Shown here: piece after piece, positions 24,921 to 33,565 of the stretch
Layout: each line of letters starts with the position of its first letter
Position numbering within the stretch: the first letter of the stretch is position 1
Translations under genes and position numbers: made by a program
The notes under the pieces: model-generated
Databases searched by the model: none
Told to the model about the DNA's origin: nothing
Seen by the model: only the letters and a program-made list of their open reading frames with translations
Source: Streptomyces sp. A012304
Lineage (GTDB): Bacteria; Actinomycetota; Actinomycetes; Streptomycetales; Streptomycetaceae
Length of the DNA stretch: 64,000 nucleotides
NCBI RefSeq assembly: GCF_026008495.1
Contig: NZ_BQUN01000012.1
Span: 1-64,000 of the forward strand
Direction: 5' to 3'

Positions 24921-27693
24921 TGCCCAGCTTGGGGAAGATCTTGTAGAGATGGGCGCCGACGGTACGGGGTGACAGTCCGAGCCGGTCACCGATCTGACGG
25001 TTGGTCAGGCCCTCGGCGGCGAGTTCGGCGATGCGCAACTCCTGGGCGGAGAGCACAGGATGGGCCGGGGCCTCGGTCAACGCGGCGACTTCGCGGGACG
25101 CCCGGTCGGCCCAGGGGGTGGCGCCGAGGCGAGTGAAGGCGGTGAGCGCTGCTTCGAGGTGACCGGTCGCGGCATCGCCCCGGCCCTGTCGCCGCAGTGC
25201 CACACCGTGGGCCAGGTGGGCGCGGGCCAGCGGAAAGGGCCAGGTGCCGGCGCCGGGGTGGGCGTACACGACCGCGTACCGCTCTTCCCTCTCGTCCTCG
25301 TCGTCGGTGGCGATGGCCTCGGCGACGGCGACGAGGAAGGCGTGGTGGGACGAGACCCGGTCGATCCCGGCCGCCCTGACGGCCTTGAGGTGGCACGGCA
25401 CCTCGGCCCGCCGCCCGCTGTCGACGGCGGCCTGCACCCAGTCGACGAGCGAGAGATGGAACCAGGGAGTACGGGGCGGTACGGCGCCGGAGGGGGTGAG
25501 GACCCGCGCGTGCTGCCAGGCATCCTCCGCGCGTCCGTCGGCGAGGGCGGTGAGTACCTTCAGCCCCGTCAGCCGCTCCGCGAGTGGACGCATGTGCCGC
25601 TCACGGGCCGCCGTGCCGAGGACCGGCTCCAGCTCGGCGAGTCCGGCGCGGTCGCCGCGGGCGGCGAGGACCTCGGCCACGTTCTGCAGGAACAGCATCT
25701 CGGTGAACCGGTGGCCGCAGCCGGCGGCGATCTCGGCGCCCTGCCGGGAGGCGGCGAGGGATGCGTCCCAGCGGCCGTGCAGGAAGTCGTCGTGGGCCCG
25801 GACGACGTCGAGGAACGCCTGAGTCGCGTACGCATGACGGCGCGCGAACCGGCTCCACAGCTCGCGCTGCTCCCCGACCGCGTCGACGGCGGCGGCCGTC
25901 CACAGCAGGAGCCAGGCGGCGGCGGTCTCCTGGTCCTCGGGCAGTGCGGCGACCGCCTCCCGCAGCCGGAGCGGCACATCGTCGGCGGTATCGGAGGGGC
26001 CCGCCCAGGCGCGCCGGCACAGCACCGCGAGTTCGGAGGTGTCCGCCAGGGGGTGTTCGGTGACGGCCCACGCCTGCTCGTTTCCGGTGCACACGGCGAC
26101 GACGAGGAGCAGGAAGAGGACGCGGTCGAGCAGGGCCGCGCGCTGCTCGACCGCCGCGGGTGAGGAGAGCAGGTCCAGCGCCTGGGGCAGGAGCTCGATG
26201 GCCGGCATCGGATCACCGTCGAGTTGCAGCCGGGTGCAGGCGACGACGAAGGCGTACACGGCGGCGGGCTCCGGCTGTCCCGGGCGGGCCTCGGTCTCGG
26301 CTTGGGCGACGAGTTCGGCGGCGAGGCGCAGGCGTCCGCCCCGCACCGCCATCATGGCGGCGGTGACGAACCTCGCCGTCCGGCTCACCGGGTCCGGGCT
26401 GATCCCGGCCGCCCGCGCCATCATCCGGGCCGCTTCGGCGTCGGCGCCCTGCGCGGCCATCCGGTCCGCCTCGTCCTGGACCAGCACGGCGAGTTCGCTG
26501 TCGGTGCCGATGGCCGCGGCGGCGAGGTGGACGATCCGCTGCGAGCTGCTGTCGGGCAGGGCGTCGGCGAGCAGGCGGTGCGCGGCCCGGCGTTCGGCGG
26601 GCGCGGCGATGTGGGCGACACCGGCCCGGACGAGCGGGTGGTGGAAGGACAGGTGGCCCGAGGCCGGGTCGGTGTACGCCAGGCCGGCGGCGGCTGTGCG
26701 GTCCTGGAACTCCGCCCAGCTGGTGTCGGGGTCACGGTCGGCCAACTCCCGCAGCACGGTGACGCGTTGGGCGAAGGAGCCGCCGAGGGACGCGACCAGG
26801 AGGAGATGGCGGACGGGGGCGGGGAGGGCGCGGAGGCGGTCTTCGTAGAGGCGGCCGAGGCGTTCGCTCAGGGGGAGTTCGTCGAAGGGGTCGGCGAACG
26901 GGGTGGGCGGGGGTCCCTCCAGGTGAGCGGGGCCGTCCAGCGCCGCCTCGCGCACCTGTGCCGAAAACTCGTGCAGCGCGAGGGGGTTGCCGCCCGCGGC
27001 GCGCAGCACGCGGTGGTGTGCCCCGTCGGGGAGTCGGGGGTGGAGGGCACCGAGGAGCAGTTCCGCTTGGCGTTCGTCGAGGGGTTCCAGGTCGAGCAGG
27101 CGGCCGGGCAGTCCTTCGGTGTCGTCGGGATCGCGCCGGCTCACGGCTCCCGTGAACCGCGTGGCCGCGATGATGACGACGGGCAGCGGGGCCAGGTGCA
27201 GGCGGACGTACCCGAACACGGCGGTGCTGGACGGATCCGCCCACTGGAGGTCGTCCAGGAGGAGGACGAGAGGCCGACGGGCCGCGGCATGGGCGAGCAG
27301 GGTCAGGGCGGCGCCGGCGACGGTGAACCCCTCGGGGGGTTTACCCTCGCGCAGCCCCAACGCCCGTTCCAGCGCCGCGCGCTGGTCCTCCGTCAGGGCC
27401 ACCTGGGCGTCGTCGAGCAGCGGCCACAGGACCTGGTGCAGCGCGGCGAACGGCAGCCCCGACTCCGCCTCGGCACCGGTCATCCGCAGCACGCGCAGAC
27501 CTGCGCGGCGAGCCGCCGCTTCAGCCACCTCCAGCAGCGCGGTCTTGCCCATGCCGGGATCGCCGCGCAACAGGACCGATGCCCCGGTGGAGCGGATCTC
27601 CGCCAGCGCCGCCCCGATGACCGCGATGTGCGCATCCCGCCCGGCCAGGACCGGAACGGCCCCTTCGCCCTCGGGCACACCCGCACCGCTCAT
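24847..27693 (-). CDS. LuxR-family regulator of the LAL class (paralogue)
   Basis: About 948 residues. Walker A is GDPGMGKT at 44-51, the helper motif region is PLVLLLDDLQWADPSSTAVF, and helical repeats follow. The C-terminal LuxR HTH reads LSAQELRIAELAAEGLTNRQ, then LSPRTVGAHLYKIFPKLGIT. The start giving MSGAGVPEGEG is preceded by GGGGGAGC; an upstream ATG at 27786 is in frame. It is convergent and overlapping with the other LAL gene. Fragments very like its HLAAA region occur at 37922-38050. Confidence 0.9.
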   Translation of the reverse strand: MSGAGVPEGEGAVPVLAGRDAHIAVIGAALAEIRSTGASVLLRGDPGMGKTALLEVAEAAARRAGLRVLRMTGAEAESGLPFAALHQVLWPLLDDAQVALTEDQRAALERALGLREGKPPEGFTVAGAALTLLAHAAARRPLVLLLDDLQWADPSSTAVFGYVRLHLAPLPVVIIAATRFTGAVSRRDPDDTEGLPGRLLDLEPLDERQAELLLGALHPRLPDGAHHRVLRAAGGNPLALHEFSAQVREAALDGPAHLEGPPPTPFADPFDELPLSERLGRLYEDRLRALPAPVRHLLLVASLGGSFAQRVTVLRELADRDPDTSWAEFQDRTAAAGLAYTDPASGHLSFHHPLVRAGVAHIAAPAERRAAHRLLADALPDSSSQRIVHLAAAAIGTDSELAVLVQDEADRMAAQGADAEAARMMARAAGISPDPVSRTARFVTAAMMAVRGGRLRLAAELVAQAETEARPGQPEPAAVYAFVVACTRLQLDGDPMPAIELLPQALDLLSSPAAVEQRAALLDRVLFLLLVVAVCTGNEQAWAVTEHPLADTSELAVLCRRAWAGPSDTADDVPLRLREAVAALPEDQETAAAWLLLWTAAAVDAVGEQRELWSRFARRHAYATQAFLDVVRAHDDFLHGRWDASLAASRQGAEIAAGCGHRFTEMLFLQNVAEVLAARGDRAGLAELEPVLGTAARERHMRPLAERLTGLKVLTALADGRAEDAWQHARVLTPSGAVPPRTPWFHLSLVDWVQAAVDSGRRAEVPCHLKAVRAAGIDRVSSHHAFLVAVAEAIATDDEDEREERYAVVYAHPGAGTWPFPLARAHLAHGVALRRQGRGDAATGHLEAALTAFTRLGATPWADRASREVAALTEAPAHPVLSAQELRIAELAAEGLTNRQIGDRLGLSPRTVGAHLYKIFPKLGITTRAGVALALAEPPEPGPERPGR
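24873..24894. terminator. hairpin inside the overlapping 3' ends of two LAL genes
   Basis: GCTCTGGCGG (24873-24882) and CCGCCAGAGC (24885-24894) form a perfect 10-base stem with a 2-base loop. It lies within codons of both convergent genes. An outer CCCGGGCC / GGCCCGGG pair flanks it, and beyond that the two FPKLGIT-coding stretches form an imperfect inverted repeat. It could end transcription from both sides. Confidence 0.6.
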
Positions 27694-27813
27694 GAGCCCC
27701 GCTCCCCCTTCGTCCCCGCCATGCCGCCGCTCTTCCGGGGCTCGCTCAGTAGACCAGACGGGGGCCAAGAGGTAGGAGTCGTGCATGGGGGGACGGCGCC
27801 GGATCGACGGGAT

Positions 27814-28464
27814 TCAGCTGCCGTTGCCGGGCGCGACGGGGCTCACCCGCGGCACCGACGCCTTCCCCGTGTTGGAGACCTTCCCGCCGGTCCACGCGAC
27901 CCTGATCGACGCGGTCTCGTCGGGCGGGGTGACGAGCACGGCGGCCGGCGTCACGGTGGTGACCCCGGTGAGCGCCGGGTTGGCGAAGGTCAGCGCGGAC
28001 CAGGCACTGGCCCCGGGGGCGAGCGCCACCTTCCGGGCCTCCTGCGCGCCGCTCCGCTCGGGGTTCGGGGTGACCGCGTCTCCGGCGCTGTCGACGAACG
28101 CGAGGCCCGGGTAGCCGTACACCGTGCAGGTGCGGCGGGAGCCGTTGGTGAGGACGACGGCGAAGTTCTCCTGGCCGGCTCCGGGGTGGTCGGGGCCGAT
28201 GGATGCCCGCAGCTCGGAAGTGTGGCATCGGGTGCCCGTGGCGGCTGCGGGGGCGGTGGAGGCCGCGGTGGCCGGGGCCTCGGTGCCGGGCTCGGTCACC
28301 GTAACCGTCGCCGTCGCCGTCGCGGTCGCCGCCGCTGTCGTAGCCGTAGTCGCTGTCGTAGCCGTGGACGGCTTTCCCGCGTCGTCGCTCGTACAGCCGC
28401 TCAGCGCGGCCGCGAGCGTCGCGCAGCAGGCGAGTGCGGCGGCCGTGGCTCCGGGGTGCGTCAT
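27814..28464 (-). CDS. secreted lipoprotein with DUF4232 domain
   Basis: A 216-residue lipoprotein. The signal peptide ends in the lipobox LSGC at about residues 21-24. A low-complexity Thr/Ala linker of about 45 residues comes next, then a DUF4232-type domain with Cys pairs (TRCHTSELRASIG; RRTCTVYGYPGLAFVD). It is anchored to the outer face of the membrane; function unknown. The linker is encoded by near-repetitive Ala/Thr codons around 28300-28390. A motif at 28580 upstream resembles one upstream of the SsgA-like gene. Confidence 0.88.
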   Translation of the reverse strand: MTHPGATAAALACCATLAAALSGCTSDDAGKPSTATTATTATTAAATATATATVTVTEPGTEAPATAASTAPAAATGTRCHTSELRASIGPDHPGAGQENFAVVLTNGSRRTCTVYGYPGLAFVDSAGDAVTPNPERSGAQEARKVALAPGASAWSALTFANPALTGVTTVTPAAVLVTPPDETASIRVAWTGGKVSNTGKASVPRVSPVAPGNGS

Positions 28465-28579
28465 GGTCTGGCTTCCTTGTCACTCGGTCCTTGCGACGGG
28501 GCGACAAGGAGATCGGGGTCGTTGTCCGCGATTCATCCTCGGGCCAGGAAGGCACGGGTGTGGCGACCGCCGGGGCTCT

Positions 28580-28597
28580 GTGCACCGTGGGAACACG
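28580..28597. promoter_or_regulatory. GTGCAC-N2-TGGGAACACG motif upstream of the lipoprotein gene
   Basis: GTGCACCGTGGGAACACG lies 116 bases upstream of the lipoprotein start. GTGCACTCTGGGAACACG at 37008-37025, upstream of the SsgA-like gene, differs at only two of 18 positions. A shared operator is possible; no factor is known. Confidence 0.3.
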
Positions 28598-28627
28598 ACT
28601 GTGCGTCCAGGTGCGGCGGCCGGGCCG

Positions 28628-29080
28628 TCAGTCCGCGTCAGCCGTCTCGATACGGGCCAGCAGCGCTTCCAGGGCGGCCAGTTGCCGCCGGTCGAGCGAG
28701 CCGAAGAGACGGCGGAGCAGCTGCGTTCCAGCCCGCTCGGCCGCTGTGAGGGCCGTCCGGCCCTTCTCCGTCAGGAAGACGGTCTTGCGGCGGCGGTCGT
28801 CGGGGTCGCCGGTGCGGGCGATCAGGCCGCCGCGTTCCAGGCCCTCCACGATCTGTGTGACCGAGCGCGGCGCCTGGCCGAGGGCATCGGCGAGTTCGGC
28901 CTGGTGCAGCGTGCCGTGGGCGGCCAGCACCTGGAGAACCTTGGTGCGGGCCAGGGAGATCCCGGCGGCCGCGACCATGTGCCGGTCGAGCCGCTCACGC
29001 ACGTCGTGGGCGAGGGCGAGGAATGACAGTCCTACCTGCTCAGGAATGGCTTCGGCGCTCATCACTTCGTGCTGGCTCAT
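28628..29080 (-). CDS. MarR-family transcriptional regulator
   Basis: A 150-residue winged-helix MarR protein. The recognition region is LADALGQAPRSVTQIVEGLE, the wing is ARTGDPDDRRRKTVFLTEKG, and dimerisation helices lie at both ends. Members repress adjacent genes and release DNA on binding phenolic or oxidant ligands. It diverges from the SDR gene at 29138 across 57 bases that contain the palindrome at 29104-29127. It therefore probably represses itself and the SDR gene. Confidence 0.92.
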   Translation of the reverse strand: MSQHEVMSAEAIPEQVGLSFLALAHDVRERLDRHMVAAAGISLARTKVLQVLAAHGTLHQAELADALGQAPRSVTQIVEGLERGGLIARTGDPDDRRRKTVFLTEKGRTALTAAERAGTQLLRRLFGSLDRRQLAALEALLARIETADAD

Positions 29081-29103
29081 GGTTCGGGTAGTCTCCCACA
29101 ACA

Positions 29104-29127
29104 TATTCATGAGGTACCTCATCAATA
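29104..29127. promoter_or_regulatory. palindromic operator between marR-type and SDR genes
   Basis: ATGAGGTACCTCAT (29109-29122) is a perfect 14-base palindrome. It extends to 24 bases (TATTcATGAGGTACCTCATcAATA, arms in two halves) with one mismatched pair. It is centred in the divergent promoter region and ends 10 bases before the SDR ATG. This is the expected size and place for a MarR dimer site. Confidence 0.75.
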
Positions 29128-29137
29128 GGGGAGCGTG

Positions 29138-30007
29138 ATGGACCACCCCGTTGCCGTGATCACCGGAGCCACCTCCGGACTGGGCCGCGTCGCCGCCCTC
29201 GAACTGGCCCGGCGCGGCTACCGCATCGGGGCGGTGGTCCGCTCCCGCAAGAAGGCCGAGTCCCTGCGGAGCGAGGTCGAGGCGGTGGCGTCCGACATAC
29301 CCTTCGACGTCTTCCACGCCGACCTGGGGCTCATCTCCCAGGCGCGCCGGGCCGGGGAGGAGATCGCCGCCCGCCTGCCGCGGGTGGACGTGCTGGTCAA
29401 CAACGCCGGTCTGCACGCCTTCTCGCAGCGCGTCACCGTCGAAGGCCTCGCCGAGATGACCGCGGTCAACTACCTGGGGCCGTTCGTCCTCACCCAGGCC
29501 CTGACGCAGCTCCTCGCCGCCTCGGCACCGGCGCGGATCGTCAACGTCGCCTCCGAGGCGGCCCGGCAGGCGAGGACGATCGCCCCGGCCGAGGATCTGC
29601 GCCGTACCGACCCCTACACCCGTCGCGAGTCGATGGCCCTGTACGGGCGGACCAAGCTCATGACCATCATGTGGACCCAGGAGCTGGCCCGGCGGCTGGA
29701 TCCCCGGCAGGTCACCGTCAACTGCTGTGACCCCGGGTTCAACGCCACCGGCCTCGGCCGGGACCTGCCCGGCTCCGGAGTCCTCCGGCGGCTGCTGAAC
29801 GTCCTCGGCGTCGGTGATCCCCGCAAGGGCGCCGGCATCATCGTGCGGCTCGCCTCCGACCCGGCGTTCGCCCTCCTCAGCGGAGGCTATTTCTCCGTGC
29901 GCGACGCCCTGCCCCTGGAGTGCCCCGAGCCGGGCCGCGACGCGCGCGTGCAGAAGGAGCTGTGGCACGAGACCGTGGCGCTCCTCGCCGAGCACGGGGT
30001 GGGGTGA
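29138..30007 (+). CDS. short-chain dehydrogenase/reductase
   Basis: A 289-residue SDR. The Rossmann motif is TGATSGLG at about residues 9-16, NNAG is at about 89-92, and the catalytic Tyr-Lys pair is in LYGRTKLM. The expected Ser lies in the VNVASEAAR stretch. It resembles retinol dehydrogenase/WW-oxidoreductase-like members that use NADP(H); the substrate is unknown. The ATG follows AGGGGAGC; a GTG one codon earlier is possible. It is divergently paired with the MarR gene, which likely controls it. Confidence 0.92.
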   Translation: MDHPVAVITGATSGLGRVAALELARRGYRIGAVVRSRKKAESLRSEVEAVASDIPFDVFHADLGLISQARRAGEEIAARLPRVDVLVNNAGLHAFSQRVTVEGLAEMTAVNYLGPFVLTQALTQLLAASAPARIVNVASEAARQARTIAPAEDLRRTDPYTRRESMALYGRTKLMTIMWTQELARRLDPRQVTVNCCDPGFNATGLGRDLPGSGVLRRLLNVLGVGDPRKGAGIIVRLASDPAFALLSGGYFSVRDALPLECPEPGRDARVQKELWHETVALLAEHGVG

Positions 30008-30214
30008 GCCGGGCGTTGCTGAGAGTGCACAGTTTCGCGCCGCCATCGAGTGCGGGGTGGACGTACCGAAGACGCGAGCCCGGCCGTGGACCTGGTGATC
30101 CGGCCGTCTGCCGACGTGTTCCGGTCCCCGGGGCCGGGGCTCCGCAGTTTGTCGGAAACTTGGCCCCGGTGATTCACGCCTTGTAGAAAGACGCGCAGTA
30201 CGAGGGGAGACACC

Positions 30215-31450
30215 ATGGCCGAGCAGCGGAAACGTGTCCGGGTGGGCAGTGACGCACTGCAGGAACTGATCGAGGAACTCGCGGTGCGGCTCCAGCGGTC
30301 CGTGGTCGTCGACGATCCGCTGGTGCGGCTGATCTCCTCCAGCCAGCACTTCGGGGACGAGGACCCCGTCCGCATCCGCAGCCTGCTGCAGGGCCGGGCC
30401 GACGCGCAGATCATCCGGTACGTCCTCGACCAGGGCGTCGCCCGCTGGACGAAGCCGGACTTCGTCGAGGGCCGCGACGACCTCGGACTGCTCACCCGCT
30501 ACTGCGTCCCGCTGCGCGAGCGCGGCGAACTCCTCGGCCTGCTGATGGTCGTCGCGCCCGACGGGACCCTGGCGGCCGAGGAGACCGACGCCATCGCCCG
30601 GGCCGTCCCGGCGATCACCGCCCAGCTCCGCGCCGACCAACTCGCCGCCGACACCGGGGACACCGACCTGAGGGAGGCGCTGCTCGGTCTGCTCGGCACC
30701 GGAGAGACGGCCCGCGCCGCCGCCCGTCAGCAGCTCCTGGACAGCGGCGCTCTGCCCGACGCCCGGCACGCCGTGGTGACCGTCGTGCAGGTCTCCCGCT
30801 CCAGCGAACCGCCCGGCCAGGTGGAACTCGCCCTGCGCGGAGCCCTGGAGCGGTTCCGCAGCACGCGCGCGGCCGAGGGCGCCCTGGCCGTCTCGCAGGA
30901 CGGCGCAGTGCTGCTGCAGCTGTCTGCCCAGCCAATGGCGGAGCGGGAACTCGTGGAGCAGGCCACGACCGTCAAGGAGGCACTCACCGCCTACCTGGAG
31001 ACTTCGGCCGCCCCCGTGCTCGGCATCGGCGGCTCCCAGGAGGGGCTCGCCGACGCCTGGACCTCGCACGAACAGGCGCTCGTAGGGGCCCGCGCGGCAC
31101 GCCGACTGACGCATCTGAAGGGCGTCGGCATCTGGGACTCGCTGGGCGAACTCGCCGTACTCCTGCAGGTGCCGGATCATGCCCTCACTCCGTCGCTGCT
31201 GCCCGGACCACTGCGCCGCCTGCTGGACAGCACCGGTGGCCAGCGGCTGGAGGAGACACTGGCGTGCTTCCTGGAACACGCCGGGTCCATACCGCGTACG
31301 GCGGAGATCCTCCAGATCCACCGCACCTCCCTCTACTACCGGCTGCGCCAGATCCAGGAGATCACCGGCCTGGATCTGGACAACGGCGGCGACCGGCTCG
31401 TGCTCCACCTCGGCCTGCGGATGCGGGAACTACTGGCGGAACACGTCTGA
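30215..31450 (+). CDS. PucR / CdaR-type helix-turn-helix regulator
   Basis: A 411-residue regulator with a C-terminal PucR-type HTH_30 domain (TAEILQIHRTSLYYRLRQIQ then EITGLDL). A GGDEF-like / CdaR central domain and an N-terminal sensor-like region precede it. Proteins of this type activate catabolic genes. The ATG follows GGGGAGA. The 207-base region upstream holds a GTGCAC site at 30025-30030 in the context GTGCACAGTT, also present at 19891. The target is not shown; the hydrolase downstream on the same strand is a candidate. Confidence 0.88.
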   Translation: MAEQRKRVRVGSDALQELIEELAVRLQRSVVVDDPLVRLISSSQHFGDEDPVRIRSLLQGRADAQIIRYVLDQGVARWTKPDFVEGRDDLGLLTRYCVPLRERGELLGLLMVVAPDGTLAAEETDAIARAVPAITAQLRADQLAADTGDTDLREALLGLLGTGETARAAARQQLLDSGALPDARHAVVTVVQVSRSSEPPGQVELALRGALERFRSTRAAEGALAVSQDGAVLLQLSAQPMAERELVEQATTVKEALTAYLETSAAPVLGIGGSQEGLADAWTSHEQALVGARAARRLTHLKGVGIWDSLGELAVLLQVPDHALTPSLLPGPLRRLLDSTGGQRLEETLACFLEHAGSIPRTAEILQIHRTSLYYRLRQIQEITGLDLDNGGDRLVLHLGLRMRELLAEHV

Positions 31451-31650
31451 GGAGAGCCAGGTCACACGCGTTCCCGGCGCTTCCTACAGAGTGATGCGGA
31501 ATTCGCCGACCGATCCCTACGGAGCGCGGTGGTGGCCGGGGGCCCGGGCGACACACAATCGCGGTAGCCAGGAGCCGTCCCTGACATCGCGCCGACGACA
31601 GGTCGGCCCAACGCAGTGGCGGAGTACAGCGATGACGAGGAGCGGCCGAA

Positions 31651-32499
31651 GTGGGCATGGGACAGCTGACGACCAGTGACGGGGTACGTCTGGTGTACCG
31701 GGACAGCGGAGGCGAGGGCTTCCCGCTGGTGATGCTGCACGGCTGGGGCCAGACGCAGGAGATGTTCCGGCACCAGACGGCGGGGCAGGCACCCGCCCGC
31801 CGCGTCATCACCGTGGACTTCCGGGGGCACGGGCATTCCGACAAGCCGCACCACGGCTACCGGATCGCCCGCTTCGCCGCCGATGTCCTGGAGCTCGTCG
31901 ACCACCTGGGGCTCGACCGATTCGACGCGCTCGGCTGGTCGATGGGGTCCTCGGTGTGGTGGAGCTTCATCGACCAGTACGGCACCGGCCGCATCCGCCG
32001 TTTCGTCAGCGTCGACCAGCCCGCCGCCGTCGCCGCCGTACCGTGGATGTCGACCGAGGAGCAGGAGCAGTCGGGCGCCATCATCGACGTGGCTGGACTC
32101 GTCGCGCTCGGCGCACAACTTGCCGGGCCGGACGGCGAGCGGGTGCGGTACGACTTCGTCCGCGGCATGTTCTCCGGCGACCCCGACCCCGAGTTGCTGT
32201 CCTTCGTCGGCGAGCAGATCAAATCCACACCGGCCCACGCCGGTGTGCCCCTGCTCTTCGACCACGCCGCCCAGGACTGGCGGGACGTGCTGCCGCGCAT
32301 CGATGTGCCGACGTTGGTCATCGGGTGCGACGGCAGCCATGTCCACCCCCGCTCGCAGCGGTTCGTCGCGGAGCGGATCCCTGACGCCCGGCTGCATGTC
32401 TTCCCGGCCGGCGTGGCCAACTCGCACTTCCCGTTCCTGGAGAATCCGGCCGCCTTCAACGCGGTGGTCGGCACCTTCCTGGCGCACGCGGACGCCTGA
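31651..32499 (+). CDS. alpha/beta hydrolase
   Basis: About 282 residues, an alpha/beta hydrolase of the chloroperoxidase/esterase group. The oxyanion motif is LHGWGQTQ, the nucleophile elbow GWSMGS, the catalytic Asp region IGCDGSHVHP and the His in VANSHFPFLE. The start is GTG 31651 or ATG 31657, both served by GAGGAGCGG. It is not closely related to the NPLRG-type hydrolases in this window. It is followed by a tandem-repeat region and an AraC gene on the same strand. Confidence 0.88.
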   Translation: MGMGQLTTSDGVRLVYRDSGGEGFPLVMLHGWGQTQEMFRHQTAGQAPARRVITVDFRGHGHSDKPHHGYRIARFAADVLELVDHLGLDRFDALGWSMGSSVWWSFIDQYGTGRIRRFVSVDQPAAVAAVPWMSTEEQEQSGAIIDVAGLVALGAQLAGPDGERVRYDFVRGMFSGDPDPELLSFVGEQIKSTPAHAGVPLLFDHAAQDWRDVLPRIDVPTLVIGCDGSHVHPRSQRFVAERIPDARLHVFPAGVANSHFPFLENPAAFNAVVGTFLAHADA

Positions 32500-32534
32500 A
32501 TCCGCGGCTCGCTCAATTCCCGCTGCCCGCACGT

Positions 32535-32626
32535 CAATTCCGCGCATTAATTCCAAGCGGTAATTTCACGCGGTAATTCCGTGCAGCTATTCCATGGGTT
32601 CCGCGGACTATTCCGCGGACTATTCC
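32535..32626. repeat. tandem 13-bp and 12-bp repeats upstream of an AraC gene
   Basis: Five degenerate 13-base units (consensus TAATTCCnnGCGG) run from 32535 to 32599 in exact register. Two identical 12-base units TCCGCGGACTAT follow (32600-32611, 32612-32623). The block lies 44 bases before the GTG of the AraC gene at 32670 and is unusually AT-rich for this DNA. It could be a multi-site operator for that regulator. Confidence 0.7.
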
Positions 32627-32669
32627 TCTTAGAACCGAACACGAGAACACGAAACGACGGGAGCCCGAA

Positions 32670-33506
32670 GTGACCCGGTCGACCACCTCACCCATGCCTG
32701 AAACACCCCGGCAGAAGCCGTCCGGAACGGCCCCGGGAAACGACTCGGGCCCTTTCATCGCCTTGCCCTGGCCCGTCGGCGACGACGGCGATCACCTTTA
32801 TCTGGCCGTCAACGTCTCCGACGACATCGTGGTCCTGGAGGGCGAATCCCTGGTGCGTATGGAGCCCGGCGATCTCGTCATCAGCGCCGGCCGTCGCCTC
32901 GGATTCGCGCCCGGCCCCGCACAGCCGGCCGTGTTCCGGATTCCCTTCTCCCTGCTCGACGCGTCGGCGGGCGACCCGCGCGAGGTCCCCCACACCCATC
33001 TCAGCGGGCGCGGCGGACTGGCGTCGCTGGCCTCCCAGTTCCTGACCGCCCTCGCCAGAACACCGGGGCCCGAGCGACTGGCCGGCGGTCGACGGCTCGC
33101 CCTCAACACGGCCGACCTGGTGGCGCTGCTCGTCGGCGAGGTCCTCCAGGAACGCAGGCCGCCCACGGCCGGCCCGGGCCACGACCTGCTGACGAGGATC
33201 CAGCACCACATCCAGGACCACCTCATGGACCCGGACCTCTCCCCCGAGTCGATCGCCCGCGCGCACCACATCTCGGTGCGTTACCTGCACAAGCTCTTCC
33301 AGAGCGGCGGCACCTCGGTGGGTGCCTGGATACGGCAGCGCCGGCTGGACGCCTGCCGTGCCGAACTGCGGCGGCAGCGCCGCACGGTGGCCGCCGTGGC
33401 GCACAGCTGGGGCTTCACCAGCCCCTCACATTTCAGCAGGGTCTTCCGGCAGGCGTACGGCCTCTCGCCCAAGGAGTGGCGGGCCGCGGTGTCCGCCGAC
33501 TCCTGA
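32670..33506 (+). CDS. AraC-family transcriptional regulator
   Basis: A 278-residue AraC regulator with a short cupin-like sensor (YLAVNVSDDIVVLEGESLV) and two C-terminal HTHs (SVRYLHKLFQSGGTSVGAWI; VAHSWGFTSPSHFSRVFRQA). GTG 32670 is preceded by CGGGAGCC. It is followed 59 bases later by an alpha/beta hydrolase on the same strand, a plausible target along with itself. It is the fourth member of the AraC set in this window. Confidence 0.9.
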   Translation: MTRSTTSPMPETPRQKPSGTAPGNDSGPFIALPWPVGDDGDHLYLAVNVSDDIVVLEGESLVRMEPGDLVISAGRRLGFAPGPAQPAVFRIPFSLLDASAGDPREVPHTHLSGRGGLASLASQFLTALARTPGPERLAGGRRLALNTADLVALLVGEVLQERRPPTAGPGHDLLTRIQHHIQDHLMDPDLSPESIARAHHISVRYLHKLFQSGGTSVGAWIRQRRLDACRAELRRQRRTVAAVAHSWGFTSPSHFSRVFRQAYGLSPKEWRAAVSADS

Positions 33507-33565
33507 ACCGCCCCCATTCCCACCCCCCGCCGCCGGCACCCTCCGTGATCCGAAAGGGAACCCCC

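Noticed and set aside
22029-24989. A 986-codon minus-strand open frame opposite the first LAL gene
   Set aside because: Antisense shadow; the plus strand shows Walker motifs and an HTH, the minus translation shows no domain.
26224-28749. An 841-codon plus-strand open frame across the LAL gene, lipoprotein and MarR gene
   Set aside because: It runs antisense through three supported genes; composition is of a shadow frame.
32535-32626. CRISPR array
   Set aside because: The units are contiguous 12-13-base tandem repeats with no spacers and no cas genes nearby.
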